From NCBI RefSeq assembly GCF_041051975.1, contig NZ_CP163435.1:4154001-4218000 (forward strand): a DNA stretch of 64,000 nt, written 5' to 3'. Below, one piece after another: positions 1 through 8,310 of the stretch; position 1 is the first letter of the stretch, and each line of letters starts with the position of its first letter. The notes below the pieces were generated by a model. It was given only the letters and a program-made list of their open reading frames with translations, made no database searches and was not told where the DNA came from. The DNA is from Streptomyces sp. R21. GTDB lineage: Bacteria > Actinomycetota > Actinomycetes > Streptomycetales > Streptomycetaceae. Made by a program: the position numbers and the translations under genes.

Positions 1-887
1 ATCCCGGCGGCCTCGCACCGCTCCTGGGCGAGCACGCGCAGCCGCGAGTTGGCGGCGACACCGCCGCCGATCATGAGGTGGTCGACGCCCTGGTCCTTGC
101 AGGCCCGTACGGCCTTACGGGTCAGCACGTCCACCACCGCCTCCTGGAAGGACGCGGCGACATCGCGCACCGGCACCTCCTCGCCCGCCGCCCGCTTCGC
201 CTCGATCCAGCGGGCCACGGAGGTCTTCAGGCCGGAGAAGGAGAAGTCGTACGCGGCATCGCGCGGGCCGGTCAGGCCGCGCGGGAACGCGATGGCACGA
301 GGGTCGCCCTCCTTGGCGTACCGGTCGATGACCGGGCCGCCGGGGAAGCCGAGGTTCAGCACGCGGGCGATCTTGTCGAAGGCCTCGCCGGCCGCGTCGT
401 CGATGGTCGCGCCCATCGGCCGTACGTCGGAGGTGATGTCCGTGGACAGGAGCAGCGACGAGTGTCCGCCGGAGACCAGGAGGGCCATCGTCGGCTCGGG
501 CAGCGCGCCGTGCTCCAGCTGGTCCACGCAGATGTGCGAGGCGAGGTGGTTGACGCCGTAGAGCGGCTTGCCGAGCGCGTAGGCGTACGCCTTCGCCGCC
601 GAGACTCCGACGAGCAGCGCACCGGCGAGCCCGGGGCCCGCCGTCACGGCGATGCCGTCCAGGTCGCGGGCGGTCACCCCGGCGTCCTTCAGCGCCCGCT
701 GGATGGTCGGGATCATCGCCTCCAGGTGGGCGCGGGAGGCGACCTCCGGGACGACACCGCCGAAGCGCGCGTGCTCGTCGACACTGGACGCGACGGCGTC
801 CGCGAGCAGGGTGTGGCCGCGGACGATGCCGACGCCGGTCTCGTCGCAGGAGGTCTCGATGCCGAGGACGAGCGGTTCGTCAGCCAT
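1..887 (-). CDS. tsaD: tRNA N6-adenosine threonylcarbamoyltransferase TsaD (3' part missing)
   Basis: TsaD transfers the threonylcarbamoyl group from TC-AMP to A37 of ANN-decoding tRNAs (t6A), working with TsaB and TsaE. The first 295 codons are in the window and the C-terminus runs off the left edge; the family is usually 340-370 aa. The start ATG (885-887) opens MADEPLVLGIETSCDET, the ASKHA-fold phosphate-1 region. The metal-binding HxxxH is H114-H118 (NHLASH), followed by a VSGGHSS motif. The start lies 8 nt inside the end of rimI, so translation is probably coupled in the order tsaB-rimI-tsaD. Confidence 0.97.
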   Translation of the reverse strand, partial: MADEPLVLGIETSCDETGVGIVRGHTLLADAVASSVDEHARFGGVVPEVASRAHLEAMIPTIQRALKDAGVTARDLDGIAVTAGPGLAGALLVGVSAAKAYAYALGKPLYGVNHLASHICVDQLEHGALPEPTMALLVSGGHSSLLLSTDITSDVRPMGATIDDAAGEAFDKIARVLNLGFPGGPVIDRYAKEGDPRAIAFPRGLTGPRDAAYDFSFSGLKTSVARWIEAKRAAGEEVPVRDVAASFQEAVVDVLTRKAVRACKDQGVDHLMIGGGVAANSRLRVLAQERCEAAG

Positions 888-1377
888 TGATCTCGGTTCC
901 TTGTACGGATGTTGACGGGTCGTTGAGGCGCATCACCAGGGCGTCCACGTTCCCCGGCTGGTAGTAGCCGCGTCTGAAACCGATGGGCTCGAAGCCGAAG
1001 CGCTCGTAGAGCTTCTGCGCGCGGACGTTGTCCACCCGGCATTCGAGCAGCACCTCGGCGCACTCGAAGGCCGTCGCGGCCCGCAGCAGTTCGGTCAGCA
1101 GCCGCGAGCCGAGGCCGGAGCCCCACTGGTCGCGGGCGACGGCGATGGTCTGTACGTCGGCCAGGTCGCCGGTGGCGGCGAGTCCGGCGTAGCCGATCAC
1201 CCGCTTCTCGGGCGTCTCGGCCACCACGTACCGCCGCGTCGCATCCGGGCCCCGCGCGTGGGCCAGTTCGGACCAGAACATGCCCCGGGACCAGGCGTCC
1301 TCGGGGAACAGTTCCTTCTCCAGCTCCAGCACGGGATCGAGGTCCCACCAACGCATCTCGCGCAGCTCGGACGTCAC
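880..1377 (-). CDS. rimI: ribosomal protein S18-alanine N-acetyltransferase RimI (GNAT family)
   Basis: A 165-aa GNAT acetyltransferase. RimI-type enzymes acetylate the N-terminal alanine of ribosomal protein S18. The acetyl-CoA pyrophosphate loop is RDQWGSGLGSRLL (residues 82-94), followed by the helix that starts AQKLYERFGF, typical of RimI. The chosen start is GTG at 1375-1377 because it gives a normal-length protein and overlaps the tsaB stop as GTGA; the reading frame stays open upstream without homology. Its position between tsaB and tsaD is the usual bacterial arrangement. True S18 specificity is inferred from family and context. Confidence 0.92.
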   Translation of the reverse strand: MTSELREMRWWDLDPVLELEKELFPEDAWSRGMFWSELAHARGPDATRRYVVAETPEKRVIGYAGLAATGDLADVQTIAVARDQWGSGLGSRLLTELLRAATAFECAEVLLECRVDNVRAQKLYERFGFEPIGFRRGYYQPGNVDALVMRLNDPSTSVQGTEING

Positions 1378-2027
1378 TTGGGGGTGACCACCTTGTAGTT
1401 CTTGGGGACCTGCGCGTCGGGACGGCGCAGGTACAGCGGCCGGGGCGCGGCCGGTTCCTCGCCCGCCGCCAGCTTCTCGGCGGCGAGCGCGGCGAGGGCG
1501 CCCGCGGAGACGTTCTCGGGGGCGCGGGCGTCGGGGAAGGTGTCGGGGTAGAGCAGCGCGCCCGCGCCGACGGCGGGCAGCCCCGCGACGGTCTCGGCGA
1601 TGTCGGCGGGCCGGTCGACGGCAGGGTCCGTGACGCGTGTACGTGGGTCCTCGTAGCGCGCCCAGTACACCTCCTTGCGCCGTGCGTCCGTCGCGACGAC
1701 GAAGGGCCCCTCGACCTCGGCCGCGTACGCGAGCCCGTCGAGGGTGCACAGGCCGTACACGGGGACGCCGAGGGCGAGTCCGAAGGTGTCGGCGGTCATG
1801 AGGCCGACGCGCAGCCCGGTGTAGGGGCCGGGTCCGACGCCGACGACGACACCGGTGACGGCGTCGAGCTTCAGCCCGGCCTCGGCGAGCACGCGGTCGA
1901 CGGCCGGCAGCAGCAGTTCCCCGTGCCGTCGCGCGTCCACCTGGCTCGACGAGGCGACGACGGACGTGCCGTCGTGCAGGGCGACGGTCACGGCGGGGGT
2001 GGCGGTATCCAGAGCGAGCAAGAGCAC
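1374..2027 (-). CDS. tsaB: t6A biosynthesis protein TsaB
   Basis: TsaB (217 aa) is the inactive ASKHA-fold paralogue of TsaD that scaffolds the TsaD-TsaE t6A complex in the cytoplasm. The N-terminus LLLALDTATPAVTVALHDG is the diagnostic first motif, and GVVVGVGPGPYTGLRVGL (about residues 61-78) is the dimerisation segment shared with TsaD. The start is GTG at 2025-2027. No Shine-Dalgarno sequence precedes it; instead a TAGGCT box ends 6 nt upstream, so the mRNA is probably leaderless. It is the first gene of tsaB-rimI-tsaD, divergent from the gene at 2150. Confidence 0.95.
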   Translation of the reverse strand: MLLLALDTATPAVTVALHDGTSVVASSSQVDARRHGELLLPAVDRVLAEAGLKLDAVTGVVVGVGPGPYTGLRVGLMTADTFGLALGVPVYGLCTLDGLAYAAEVEGPFVVATDARRKEVYWARYEDPRTRVTDPAVDRPADIAETVAGLPAVGAGALLYPDTFPDARAPENVSAGALAALAAEKLAAGEEPAAPRPLYLRRPDAQVPKNYKVVTPK

Positions 2028-2033
2028 GCAAAC

Positions 2034-2039
2034 AGCCTA
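2034..2039 (-). promoter_or_regulatory. -10 box of a probable leaderless promoter for tsaB
   Basis: On the minus strand TAGGCT ends 6 nt before the GTG of tsaB, matching the TAnnnT consensus with transcription starting at or next to the start codon. The -35 region is poorly conserved. Inferred from spacing; other genes here share the layout (acpS, glmS, DUF389). Confidence 0.5.
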
Positions 2040-2149
2040 CGGCGCCCGGGACCGGAGCACGGCCGCCCAGGGTTGCCGCATTCCGGCTGCTACCGTCACC
2101 ACAAGCGGGGTACAGGGTTCGAACGTGGTACGAGAGGTGGGCACACAAG

Positions 2150-2704
2150 GTGGCTAGGAGCAGCTCGGGATTCGTGGCCGGGCTCACCGTGGCGGCCGTC
2201 GCCGCCGTCAGCTTCCTCGCCTACCAGGCGTCGGCGAACGTACCGGACGACCTGGGCAAACCGCACGCGAGCGCCTCCCCCAAGGCCGCCACCTCCAAGA
2301 CCCCGCGCGACAAGAAGAACCCGGCGGCGCTGCCCGCCCCGTCCGGCGCCGGCGAGCGGGTCGTCTACTCCACCGGCGCCGACCGCGTCTGGCTGGTCGG
2401 CGCGAACGGCAAGGTCCGGCGCACCTTCAAGGTCACCCCCAGCGCGATCGACCCGACGCCCGCCACCTACTCGGTCACGTCCCGCTCGAACGCCGTGACC
2501 GGTTCCGACGGCACCCCGATCGAGCACGTCGTCCGCTTCGCGAGCAACCAGGGCGTGGCGATCGGCTTCAGCGCCGCCGTCAGCGGCTCGACCGCCGCGC
2601 CGGACCCGTCCGCCAGGACGGGCGGCATCCGCGAGTCCCGCGCGGACGGCGACGCGATGTGGGACTTCGCGACGATCGGCCAGAAGGTCGTCGTCGTTCA
2701 GTAG
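2150..2704 (+). CDS. small exported or membrane-anchored protein of unknown function
   Basis: The 184-aa product begins MARSSSGFVAGLTVAAVAAVSFLAYQASA, a signal peptide or single membrane anchor. A Ser/Thr/Pro/Lys-rich linker (about residues 33-65) follows, then a compact globular part with GADRVWLVGANGKVRRTFKV, which reads like beta-strand repeats. No catalytic motif or family is recognised. The GTG at 2150 has a weak GAGAGG upstream. It is transcribed opposite to all its neighbours and splits tsaB from tsaE, so it was probably inserted into an ancestral t6A cluster. Function unknown. Confidence 0.8.
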   Translation: MARSSSGFVAGLTVAAVAAVSFLAYQASANVPDDLGKPHASASPKAATSKTPRDKKNPAALPAPSGAGERVVYSTGADRVWLVGANGKVRRTFKVTPSAIDPTPATYSVTSRSNAVTGSDGTPIEHVVRFASNQGVAIGFSAAVSGSTAAPDPSARTGGIRESRADGDAMWDFATIGQKVVVVQ

Positions 2705-2722
2705 CGGTTGATCCCGTGGCTC

Positions 2723-2890
2723 TTACGCCGCTTCGGGGCGCCGCAGCCGTACGGGCTCGGTCCTCGGTGGCGCGGGCGGGCGCGGTGGTGTGGACACCGC
2801 GTCCGCCGCCGCGCACGACGCCAGCAGGTCCCGCATCGACACCGCGGCCGTCACGCGCGGCAGCGCCTGGTCTCGTTCGGATGCCGGCAT
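2723..2890 (-). CDS. small ORF (55 aa) next to an iron-box-like palindrome
   Basis: The predicted peptide runs MPASERDQALPRVTAAVSM, continues RDLLASCAAADAVSTPP and ends in a Pro/Arg-rich tail. An ideal AGGAGG lies 5 nt before the ATG at 2888-2890, much stronger than expected by chance. There is one Cys (in LASCAAA) and no membrane segment. It follows tsaE on the same strand, but a palindrome resembling a DtxR/IdeR site (2923-2938) lies 33 nt upstream, so it may have its own iron-dependent promoter. I do not recognise a family. Confidence 0.5.
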   Translation of the reverse strand: MPASERDQALPRVTAAVSMRDLLASCAAADAVSTPPRPPAPPRTEPVRLRRPEAA

Positions 2891-2922
2891 GGACGCCTCC
2901 TGGGGCCGCGGGGGCAAGCGTG

Positions 2923-2938
2923 GTTAGGTAGACCTAAC
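2923..2938. promoter_or_regulatory. iron-box-like palindrome (candidate DtxR/DmdR site)
   Basis: A 16-bp inverted repeat, GTTAGGT-AG-ACCTAAC, with perfect 7-bp arms. Against the actinobacterial iron-box consensus TTAGGTTAGGCTAACCTAA I count 13 of 19 matches in the best register, including an intact CCTAA half. It lies in the tsaE to small-ORF gap, just upstream of that ORF. The site is visible; its regulator is inferred. Confidence 0.45.
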
Positions 2939-3037
2939 TACGAGCTGGTATCCATGTGACCATGCCCGGGACGCCGTACGCAACATCTTGCCGACGTCTT
3001 GTCGGAACATTCATGCACGGCTCCCCTGGTCAGGCGA

Positions 3038-3571
3038 TCAGGCCGAGAGGACGCTCAGGTCGGCGGTCGTCCAGCGCGCCCCGAGCCCGGTCAGCGTGAC
3101 GTGCCGTACCTCGTCCGTGGTGTCTCCGACGGCCCGGTGGATGACGACGTGCAGCCGGTCGTCGGTCAGTTCCTCGACCTTGCCCTCGCCCCACTCGACG
3201 ACGATCACCGAGTCGGAGAGCGACACGTCGAGGTCGAGGTCCTCCATCTCGTCGAGCCCGCCGCCGAGGCGGTACGCGTCCACGTGGACGAGGGGCGGCC
3301 CCTGGACGAGGGAGGGGTGCACGCGGGCGATGACGAACGTCGGGGAGGTGACCGCGCCCCGGACGCCGAGCCCCTCCCCGAGCCCGCGGGTCAGCGTGGT
3401 CTTGCCCGCGCCGAGCTCGCCGTTGAGCATGACCAGGTCGCCCGGGCGCAGCAGCTTGGCCAGCCGGCGGCCCAACTCCTGCATCTGTTCGGGGGAGTTG
3501 ACGGTGATCTCCTCGCTGACGCCCCCCGCAGAAGGCTCAGCCGGGTTGTGCGGTGCTGCTGGTGCTTCCAT
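3038..3571 (-). CDS. tsaE: t6A biosynthesis ATPase TsaE
   Basis: TsaE (177 aa) is the P-loop ATPase that drives turnover of the TsaB-TsaD t6A complex. The Walker A motif GELGAGKT is at residues 51-58. The switch-like segment TSPTFVIARVH and the VDAYRLGG motif follow, as in the YjeE family. It has a Pro/Ala-rich N-terminal extension of about 20 residues. The ATG start lies 35 nt inside the 3' end of the hydrolase gene and lacks a ribosome-binding site, so it is likely coupled to it. This gene and tsaB-rimI-tsaD are separated by the two small genes at 2150-2890. Confidence 0.95.
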   Translation of the reverse strand: MEAPAAPHNPAEPSAGGVSEEITVNSPEQMQELGRRLAKLLRPGDLVMLNGELGAGKTTLTRGLGEGLGVRGAVTSPTFVIARVHPSLVQGPPLVHVDAYRLGGGLDEMEDLDLDVSLSDSVIVVEWGEGKVEELTDDRLHVVIHRAVGDTTDEVRHVTLTGLGARWTTADLSVLSA

Positions 3572-4793
3572 AGCCCAACACGGTAGCTCCTGCGGGGACG
3601 GCGCCCGCGCGCACGAGGAGGTCGGCGAGACGGTCCGTGACGACCTCGGGGTGCTCGAGCATCACCAGGTGCCCGGCATCGGGAACGAGCACCAGTTCGG
3701 CGTCCGGCAGCAGGTCGGCGATGGCCTCGCTGTGCTCGCTCGGCGTCACCAGGTCCTTGACCCCGGCGAGAACGAGGACCGGCAGCTCGGCGAAGTGCGC
3801 CAGGGCCTCGGTCTTGTCGTGCTCGGTGAACGCCGGGTAGAACTCGGCGACCACGTCGATGGGGGTGCTCTCGATCATCCGCTCGGCGAACCGGGCGACG
3901 GCCGGGTCGACGTCCCGGGACGCGAACGAGTACCGCTTGATGATCCCGGCGAACAGGTCGGCGGTGGCCCGCCGCCCGCGCTCCACCAGCGCGGCCTGCT
4001 GCCCCAGGGCCTTCAGAACACCGGGCAGTACGCGGCGCACCGCATTGACGCCCGCGACGGGGAGCCCGAAGTTGACCTCGCCGAGCCGCCCCGACGACGT
4101 ACCGACGAGAGCGACGGCGACGACGCGGTCGCGGATCAGTTCGGGGTAGTGGTCGGCCAGGGCCATCACGGTCATGCCGCCCATGGAGTGACCGACCAGC
4201 ACGATCGGGCCCTCGGGCACGGCGGCGTCGATGACCGCCCTCAGGTCACGGCCGAGCTGGTCGATGGAGACGGGCGTGCCGTCCTGCACCTGGGCGGCGC
4301 CGCGACCGGAGCGGCCGTGGCTGCGCTGGTCCCAGTGCACGGTGCGGACGACACCGCGCAGCGCGGCCCGCTGGAAGTGCCAGGAGTCCTGGTTGAGGCA
4401 GTAGCCGTGGCTGAAGACGACGGTGACGGGGGCCGGGGCCTTGCGCCCGAAGAGCCGGCGGCGGCGCGGGGTGAACGTGGCGTCCTGCTCGACGTCGTCG
4501 ACCTCGTAATACAGCTCGGTGCCGTCGTCGGCGTACGCCTTGCCGGGGGTGCCGCGCAGCGATCCGAAGGGGCCGGTCGAGTCGAGGGCGAGCCGGGCCT
4601 TGGCGCGCATGCCGCGGCCCACGGTGAGCCGCTCCAGCGCGACACCGGCGGCGGCGCCCGCGGCGACGACGCCTATCGCGGCGCCGGCGAGACCGGCCTT
4701 GCGCCAGTTGCCGGCGGCTCCCCCGTTCTGGGCGGCGGAGGCGGCGGCCGCCGTGACGGCGCTCACGACCGCCTCCGCACTGCTCTCGCTCAC
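3537..4793 (-). CDS. alpha/beta-fold hydrolase with N-terminal membrane anchor
   Basis: A 418-aa hydrolase. Residues about 33-52 form a hydrophobic Ala/Gly-rich segment (probable anchor). The alpha/beta-hydrolase domain starts near residue 85. The oxyanion HG is in VVFSHGYCLNQDSW (126-139), the nucleophile elbow is GHSMGG with Ser203, and the late PDAGHLVMLEHP carries the catalytic His. The substrate is unknown; lipase, esterase or peptidase activity are all possible. The GTG start (4791-4793) has GAGGAG 8 nt upstream. It lies between alr and tsaE on the same strand, the usual Streptomyces context. Confidence 0.9.
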   Translation of the reverse strand: MSESSAEAVVSAVTAAAASAAQNGGAAGNWRKAGLAGAAIGVVAAGAAAGVALERLTVGRGMRAKARLALDSTGPFGSLRGTPGKAYADDGTELYYEVDDVEQDATFTPRRRRLFGRKAPAPVTVVFSHGYCLNQDSWHFQRAALRGVVRTVHWDQRSHGRSGRGAAQVQDGTPVSIDQLGRDLRAVIDAAVPEGPIVLVGHSMGGMTVMALADHYPELIRDRVVAVALVGTSSGRLGEVNFGLPVAGVNAVRRVLPGVLKALGQQAALVERGRRATADLFAGIIKRYSFASRDVDPAVARFAERMIESTPIDVVAEFYPAFTEHDKTEALAHFAELPVLVLAGVKDLVTPSEHSEAIADLLPDAELVLVPDAGHLVMLEHPEVVTDRLADLLVRAGAVPAGATVLGYGSTSSTAQPG

Positions 4794-4845
4794 GTACCGC
4801 TCCTCTTCGCTGAAGTCACCCGCCGGTCGTACACCCCTGCGGGGG

Positions 4846-6003
4846 CTACTTGTTCTGTTCCTCGTTCACATTCACGTAGACGCGGGGAACGCGGGTTCCG
4901 ATGCGTGTGACGATTTCGTAAGCGATGGTGCCCGCGGCCTGAGCCCAGTCCTCGGCGGTGGGCTCACCGCGGTCGCCCGGCCCGAAGAGGACGGCCTCCG
5001 CGCCCGGCCCGGGGTCGTCTCCCCCGAGGTCCACGACGAACTGGTCCATCGCGATCCGGCCCGCGGCCGTACGCCACTTGCCGCCGACCAGCACGGGGCC
5101 GGTGCCGGAGGCGTGCCGTGGGATGCCGTCCGCGTAGCCGACGGGGACGAGGCCGAGGGTCGTTTCGCCGGGGGTGACGTAGTGATGCCCGTAGCTGACG
5201 CCGTGACCCCCCGGAACCTGCTTCACCAGGGCGAGGGAGGCGCTCAGTGTCATCACGGGTCGCAGGCCCAGGTCGGCCGGGGTGCCGATCTCCGGGCTCG
5301 GGGAGATGCCGTAGATCGCGATGCCGGTGCGCACGAGGTCGAAGTGGGCATCGGGAAGCGTGAGCGTGGCGGGCGAGTTGGCGATGTGCCGCACCTCGGG
5401 GCGGACGCCCTGCTCCTCGGCGTACGCCACCATCGCGCGGAAGCGGGTGAGCTGGGCCTGGATGGAGGGGTGGCCGGGTTCGTCGGCGCAGGCGAAGTGC
5501 GACCAGAGGCCGGTGACGGTCACGAGACCCTCACCCTCGGCGCGCAGCGCCTCGGCGACGAGGTCGGGCCAGTCGCCTGGCCCCGAGCCGTTCCGCCCGA
5601 GGCCGGTGTCGGCCTTGAGCTGGACGCGGGCGGGCCGGCCGGCCTCGCGCGCGGCCGCGGTGACCTCGCGCAGCGCCCACAGGCCGCTCACCGACACGTC
5701 GAGATCGGCCTCGATGGCCTGCCGCCAGGGGCCGCCCGGCGTCCACAGCCAGCACATGATCCGCCCGGGCAGCCCCGCCTCGCGCAGCGCGAGCGCCTCC
5801 TGCGGCGTGGCGGTGCCGAGCCAGCCGGCGCCCGCCTCGACGGCCGCGCGGGCGCACGGGACCGCCCCGTGGCCGTACGCGTCGGACTTGACCACGGCCA
5901 TCAGGGCCGCGCCCGGCGCCTGGGCGCGCAGGGTCCGCACGTTGGCCCGCAGGGCGGCCAGATCGATCTCAGCGCGTGCGCGCAGTGGGGCTGTGTCAGT
6001 CAT
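4846..6003 (-). CDS. alr: alanine racemase
   Basis: Alr converts L- to D-alanine for peptidoglycan, using PLP, in the cytoplasm. The protein is 385 aa, normal for the family. The PLP lysine is K39 in VVKSDAYGHG, and the second catalytic residue is Y271 in HGVSYGHHYVTP. The GLWSHF and HIANSPATL barrel motifs are present. The ATG is preceded by a GGGGG stretch 4-8 nt upstream. The gene runs in the direction of the hydrolase and tsaE (52 nt before the hydrolase) and is probably their first co-transcribed gene. Confidence 0.97.
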   Translation of the reverse strand: MTDTAPLRARAEIDLAALRANVRTLRAQAPGAALMAVVKSDAYGHGAVPCARAAVEAGAGWLGTATPQEALALREAGLPGRIMCWLWTPGGPWRQAIEADLDVSVSGLWALREVTAAAREAGRPARVQLKADTGLGRNGSGPGDWPDLVAEALRAEGEGLVTVTGLWSHFACADEPGHPSIQAQLTRFRAMVAYAEEQGVRPEVRHIANSPATLTLPDAHFDLVRTGIAIYGISPSPEIGTPADLGLRPVMTLSASLALVKQVPGGHGVSYGHHYVTPGETTLGLVPVGYADGIPRHASGTGPVLVGGKWRTAAGRIAMDQFVVDLGGDDPGPGAEAVLFGPGDRGEPTAEDWAQAAGTIAYEIVTRIGTRVPRVYVNVNEEQNK

Positions 6004-6061
6004 CGCGCCCCCAGTGTCTCAGAGGGGTCCGACAGCCTCCCGGCGCCATACGTGAAGCGGC

Positions 6062-6748
6062 TCAGGTGCCGGCCCTGCGCCCCCACACGTACACACGGTC
6101 GCCCTTCTTGAGGACGCGCCACAGGGTGCGGGCGTCGGCGAGCCGCAGATTCACGCAGCCCCACGAGCCGTTCGGGTCGTAGACGCTGCCGGGAATGGCG
6201 TGGAAGGCCTGTCCCCGGTCGAAGAACTGGCTGTACGGCATCGCGGTGTGGTAGATCGACGACACATGGTTGCGGTGCTTCCAGTAGACCCGGTGCCACC
6301 CGGTCCTGGTCCGGTACCCCGCCTTCCCGCTCCGCATCGGCACGGGCCCCCACAGCACCCGATTCCCCTTCTGCACCCAGGTCAGCTGCCGCTTCAGATC
6401 GACACAGGCAACGCGGTACGACCGCACAGGGCACTTCCCGGCCGCGTTCGGGTCCTTCCGCGCCGACAGCAACCGCATGGTCCCCCAGGTGGCGGGCCCG
6501 GCGTAGCCGCGGTCGGGCGTGATCCCGTGCCGTCGCTGGAAGGCGCGAATGGCGGCACAGTCGCTCCCGGACTGCCGCCCGTCGACGCGGAGCTTCAGCC
6601 ATCGCTCGACCTGCCGCTGGTAGGGGCCGGTCCGGGCGTTGCACCCCACGGCTGCCGAGCCGGGGCCGGCGGCGACCGCGCTGCCCACGGGCATCGCGGC
6701 GACGACGGTGAGCAGCACGGCGATCCCTCGAAAGGTCATCCGTCTCAT
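6062..6748 (-). CDS. secreted L,D-transpeptidase-like (YkuD) protein with variant active-site motif
   Basis: A 228-aa exported protein: signal peptide about 1-28 (cleavage near AVA-AG), a peptidoglycan-binding-like helical region (about 45-95, with AIRAFQRRHGITPD and GPATWGTM), then a YkuD fold. The first histidine motif is H183 (FHAIPGS) and the catalytic cysteine is C198. The usual S-H-G-C reads S-W-G-C (195-198), so the histidine before the Gly-Cys is tryptophan. The start was set at 6746-6748 because AGAGGA lies 5 nt upstream; an in-frame ATG 15 nt further up has no such site. Family members cross-link or anchor to murein peptides; activity with the changed motif is uncertain. Confidence 0.85.
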   Translation of the reverse strand: MRRMTFRGIAVLLTVVAAMPVGSAVAAGPGSAAVGCNARTGPYQRQVERWLKLRVDGRQSGSDCAAIRAFQRRHGITPDRGYAGPATWGTMRLLSARKDPNAAGKCPVRSYRVACVDLKRQLTWVQKGNRVLWGPVPMRSGKAGYRTRTGWHRVYWKHRNHVSSIYHTAMPYSQFFDRGQAFHAIPGSVYDPNGSWGCVNLRLADARTLWRVLKKGDRVYVWGRRAGT

Positions 6749-6753
6749 ACGTC

Positions 6754-6773
6754 CTCTGATCATGCGATCAGAG
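6754..6773 (-). promoter_or_regulatory. perfect inverted repeat overlapping the ribosome-binding site of the YkuD gene
   Basis: CTCTGATC-ATGC-GATCAGAG: 8-bp arms and a 4-nt loop. In the transcript the downstream arm contains the GAG of the AGAGGAC ribosome-binding site, so folding would mask it. It could equally be a repressor operator. Confidence 0.45.
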
Positions 6774-6839
6774 AAACGTGCGGCTTCGGCGTGGCGGACG
6801 GAGCCGCGCGGAGGGGTCCCCCGTTTGTCAGCTAATTCC

Positions 6840-8270
6840 TCAGGCCCGCACGTCCCGCCAGGCCTCCGGAATGGCGTCGGCCACGTCGTGGGCCCCGGCG
6901 GGCGCCCCGTCCGAGGCGAACCGCCCGGCGAGCCCGTGCAGATACGCGGCGACGCTCCCTGCGTCCAGCGCCCCGAGCCCGGCGGCGAGCAGCGACCCGG
7001 CGAGCCCCGACAGCACGTCCCCGCTTCCCGCGGTGGCCAGCCACGACGTCCCGGTCGGGTTCACCCGCACCGCCCCGCCCCGGTGGTCGGCCACGAGCGT
7101 GGTCGCCCCCTTGAGCAGCACCGTCGCCTCGTAGCGGGCGGCCAGCTCCCGCACGGCCGACAGCCGCGCGCCCTCGACCTCGTCGCGCGGGACGCCGAGC
7201 AGCGCGGCGGCCTCCCCCGCGTGCGGGGTCATCAGAGTGGGCGCCGTACGGGCGCGTACGGCATCGCGCCCCGCCAGCCGCAGCCCGTCCGCGTCGACGA
7301 GCACGGGCACGTCCATGCCGATCACCTCGGCCACGGCCTGCTCCTCGTCCCCGGCCCCGGGCCCGACGACCCACGCCTGGACGCGCCCCGCCTTGGTGGG
7401 CGACCCGCTGGACACCAGCGTCTCGGGGAACCGGGCGATCACCGCGTCCGCGGCGTGCCCCACGTACCGGACGGCTCCCGCGCCGCCGCGCAGCGCGCCG
7501 GAGACGGCGAGCACGGCCGCCCCGGGGTAGCGCGCGGACCCGGCGGCGATGCCGACGACCCCTCGCCGGTACTTGTCGCTGGCCGCGCCCGGCAGGGGCA
7601 GCAGCTCCGCCACGTCGGCGTGCTGGAGGGCCTCCAGTTCGGCGCCGTCGGGCAGGTCGAGCCCGATGTCGACGAGCCGCACCGCCCCCGTGTACTCCCG
7701 GCCCGGATCGATCAGCAGCCCCGGCTTGTACGTACCGAAGGTCACCGTCAGATCGGCCCGCACCGCGGCGCCGTGCACCTCGCCGGTGTCGGCGTCGACG
7801 CCGCTCGGCAGGTCCACGGCGACGACGGCCGCACGGGACCGGGCAGCGGCCTCGGCCAAGGGGGCCGCATCGGCACGCAGCCCGCCCTTGCCGCCGATCC
7901 CCACGATCCCGTCGAGGACGAGGTCGCCGCGGCGGATCGCCTCCTCGCCGGCAGCGGGCTCCGTCACCCGGCCGCCGGCCCGGCGCAGCGCGGCCAGTCC
8001 CCCGGCGTGGGTCCGCTCCGGGGCGAGCAGCACGGCGGTCACGCCCGCACCGCGACGGGCGAGCCGAGCCCCCGCGTACAGGGCGTCACCGCCGTTGTCC
8101 CCGCTGCCCACCAGCAGCACGACCCGGCTGCCGTAGACCCGCCCGAGCAGGTCGCCGCACGCCGCGGCGAGCCCGGCGGCGGCGCGCTGCATCAACGCAC
8201 CCTCCGGGAGCCGCGCCATCAGCTCCCGCTCGGCCGCCCTTACCGTCTCCACGCTGTACGCAGTCCGCAT
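6840..8270 (-). CDS. nnr: bifunctional NAD(P)H-hydrate epimerase / ADP-dependent dehydratase
   Basis: A 476-aa fusion of YjeF-N epimerase (residues 1 to about 215) and the ribokinase-like dehydratase domain (about 225-470), which together repair hydrated NAD(P)H. The epimerase has GSGDNGGDA (56-64) and VDLPSGVDADTG. The dehydratase has VVGPGAG, LTPHAGE-type TPHAGEAA, LLKGATT and GSGDVLSGLAGSLLA, the nucleotide-binding site. Length and domain order are standard for the bacterial Nnr fusion. It lies 40 nt downstream of acpS on the same strand, a common pairing in actinomycetes. Confidence 0.96.
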   Translation of the reverse strand: MRTAYSVETVRAAERELMARLPEGALMQRAAAGLAAACGDLLGRVYGSRVVLLVGSGDNGGDALYAGARLARRGAGVTAVLLAPERTHAGGLAALRRAGGRVTEPAAGEEAIRRGDLVLDGIVGIGGKGGLRADAAPLAEAAARSRAAVVAVDLPSGVDADTGEVHGAAVRADLTVTFGTYKPGLLIDPGREYTGAVRLVDIGLDLPDGAELEALQHADVAELLPLPGAASDKYRRGVVGIAAGSARYPGAAVLAVSGALRGGAGAVRYVGHAADAVIARFPETLVSSGSPTKAGRVQAWVVGPGAGDEEQAVAEVIGMDVPVLVDADGLRLAGRDAVRARTAPTLMTPHAGEAAALLGVPRDEVEGARLSAVRELAARYEATVLLKGATTLVADHRGGAVRVNPTGTSWLATAGSGDVLSGLAGSLLAAGLGALDAGSVAAYLHGLAGRFASDGAPAGAHDVADAIPEAWRDVRA

Positions 8271-8310
8271 GCCACCGAGTCTTCCGTACCCGGCGCGCTT
8301 CGCGCAGGAG

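Noticed and set aside
2988..4910. Plus-strand open frame across tsaE and the hydrolase
   Set aside because: Antisense to two well-identified genes; no motif of its own.
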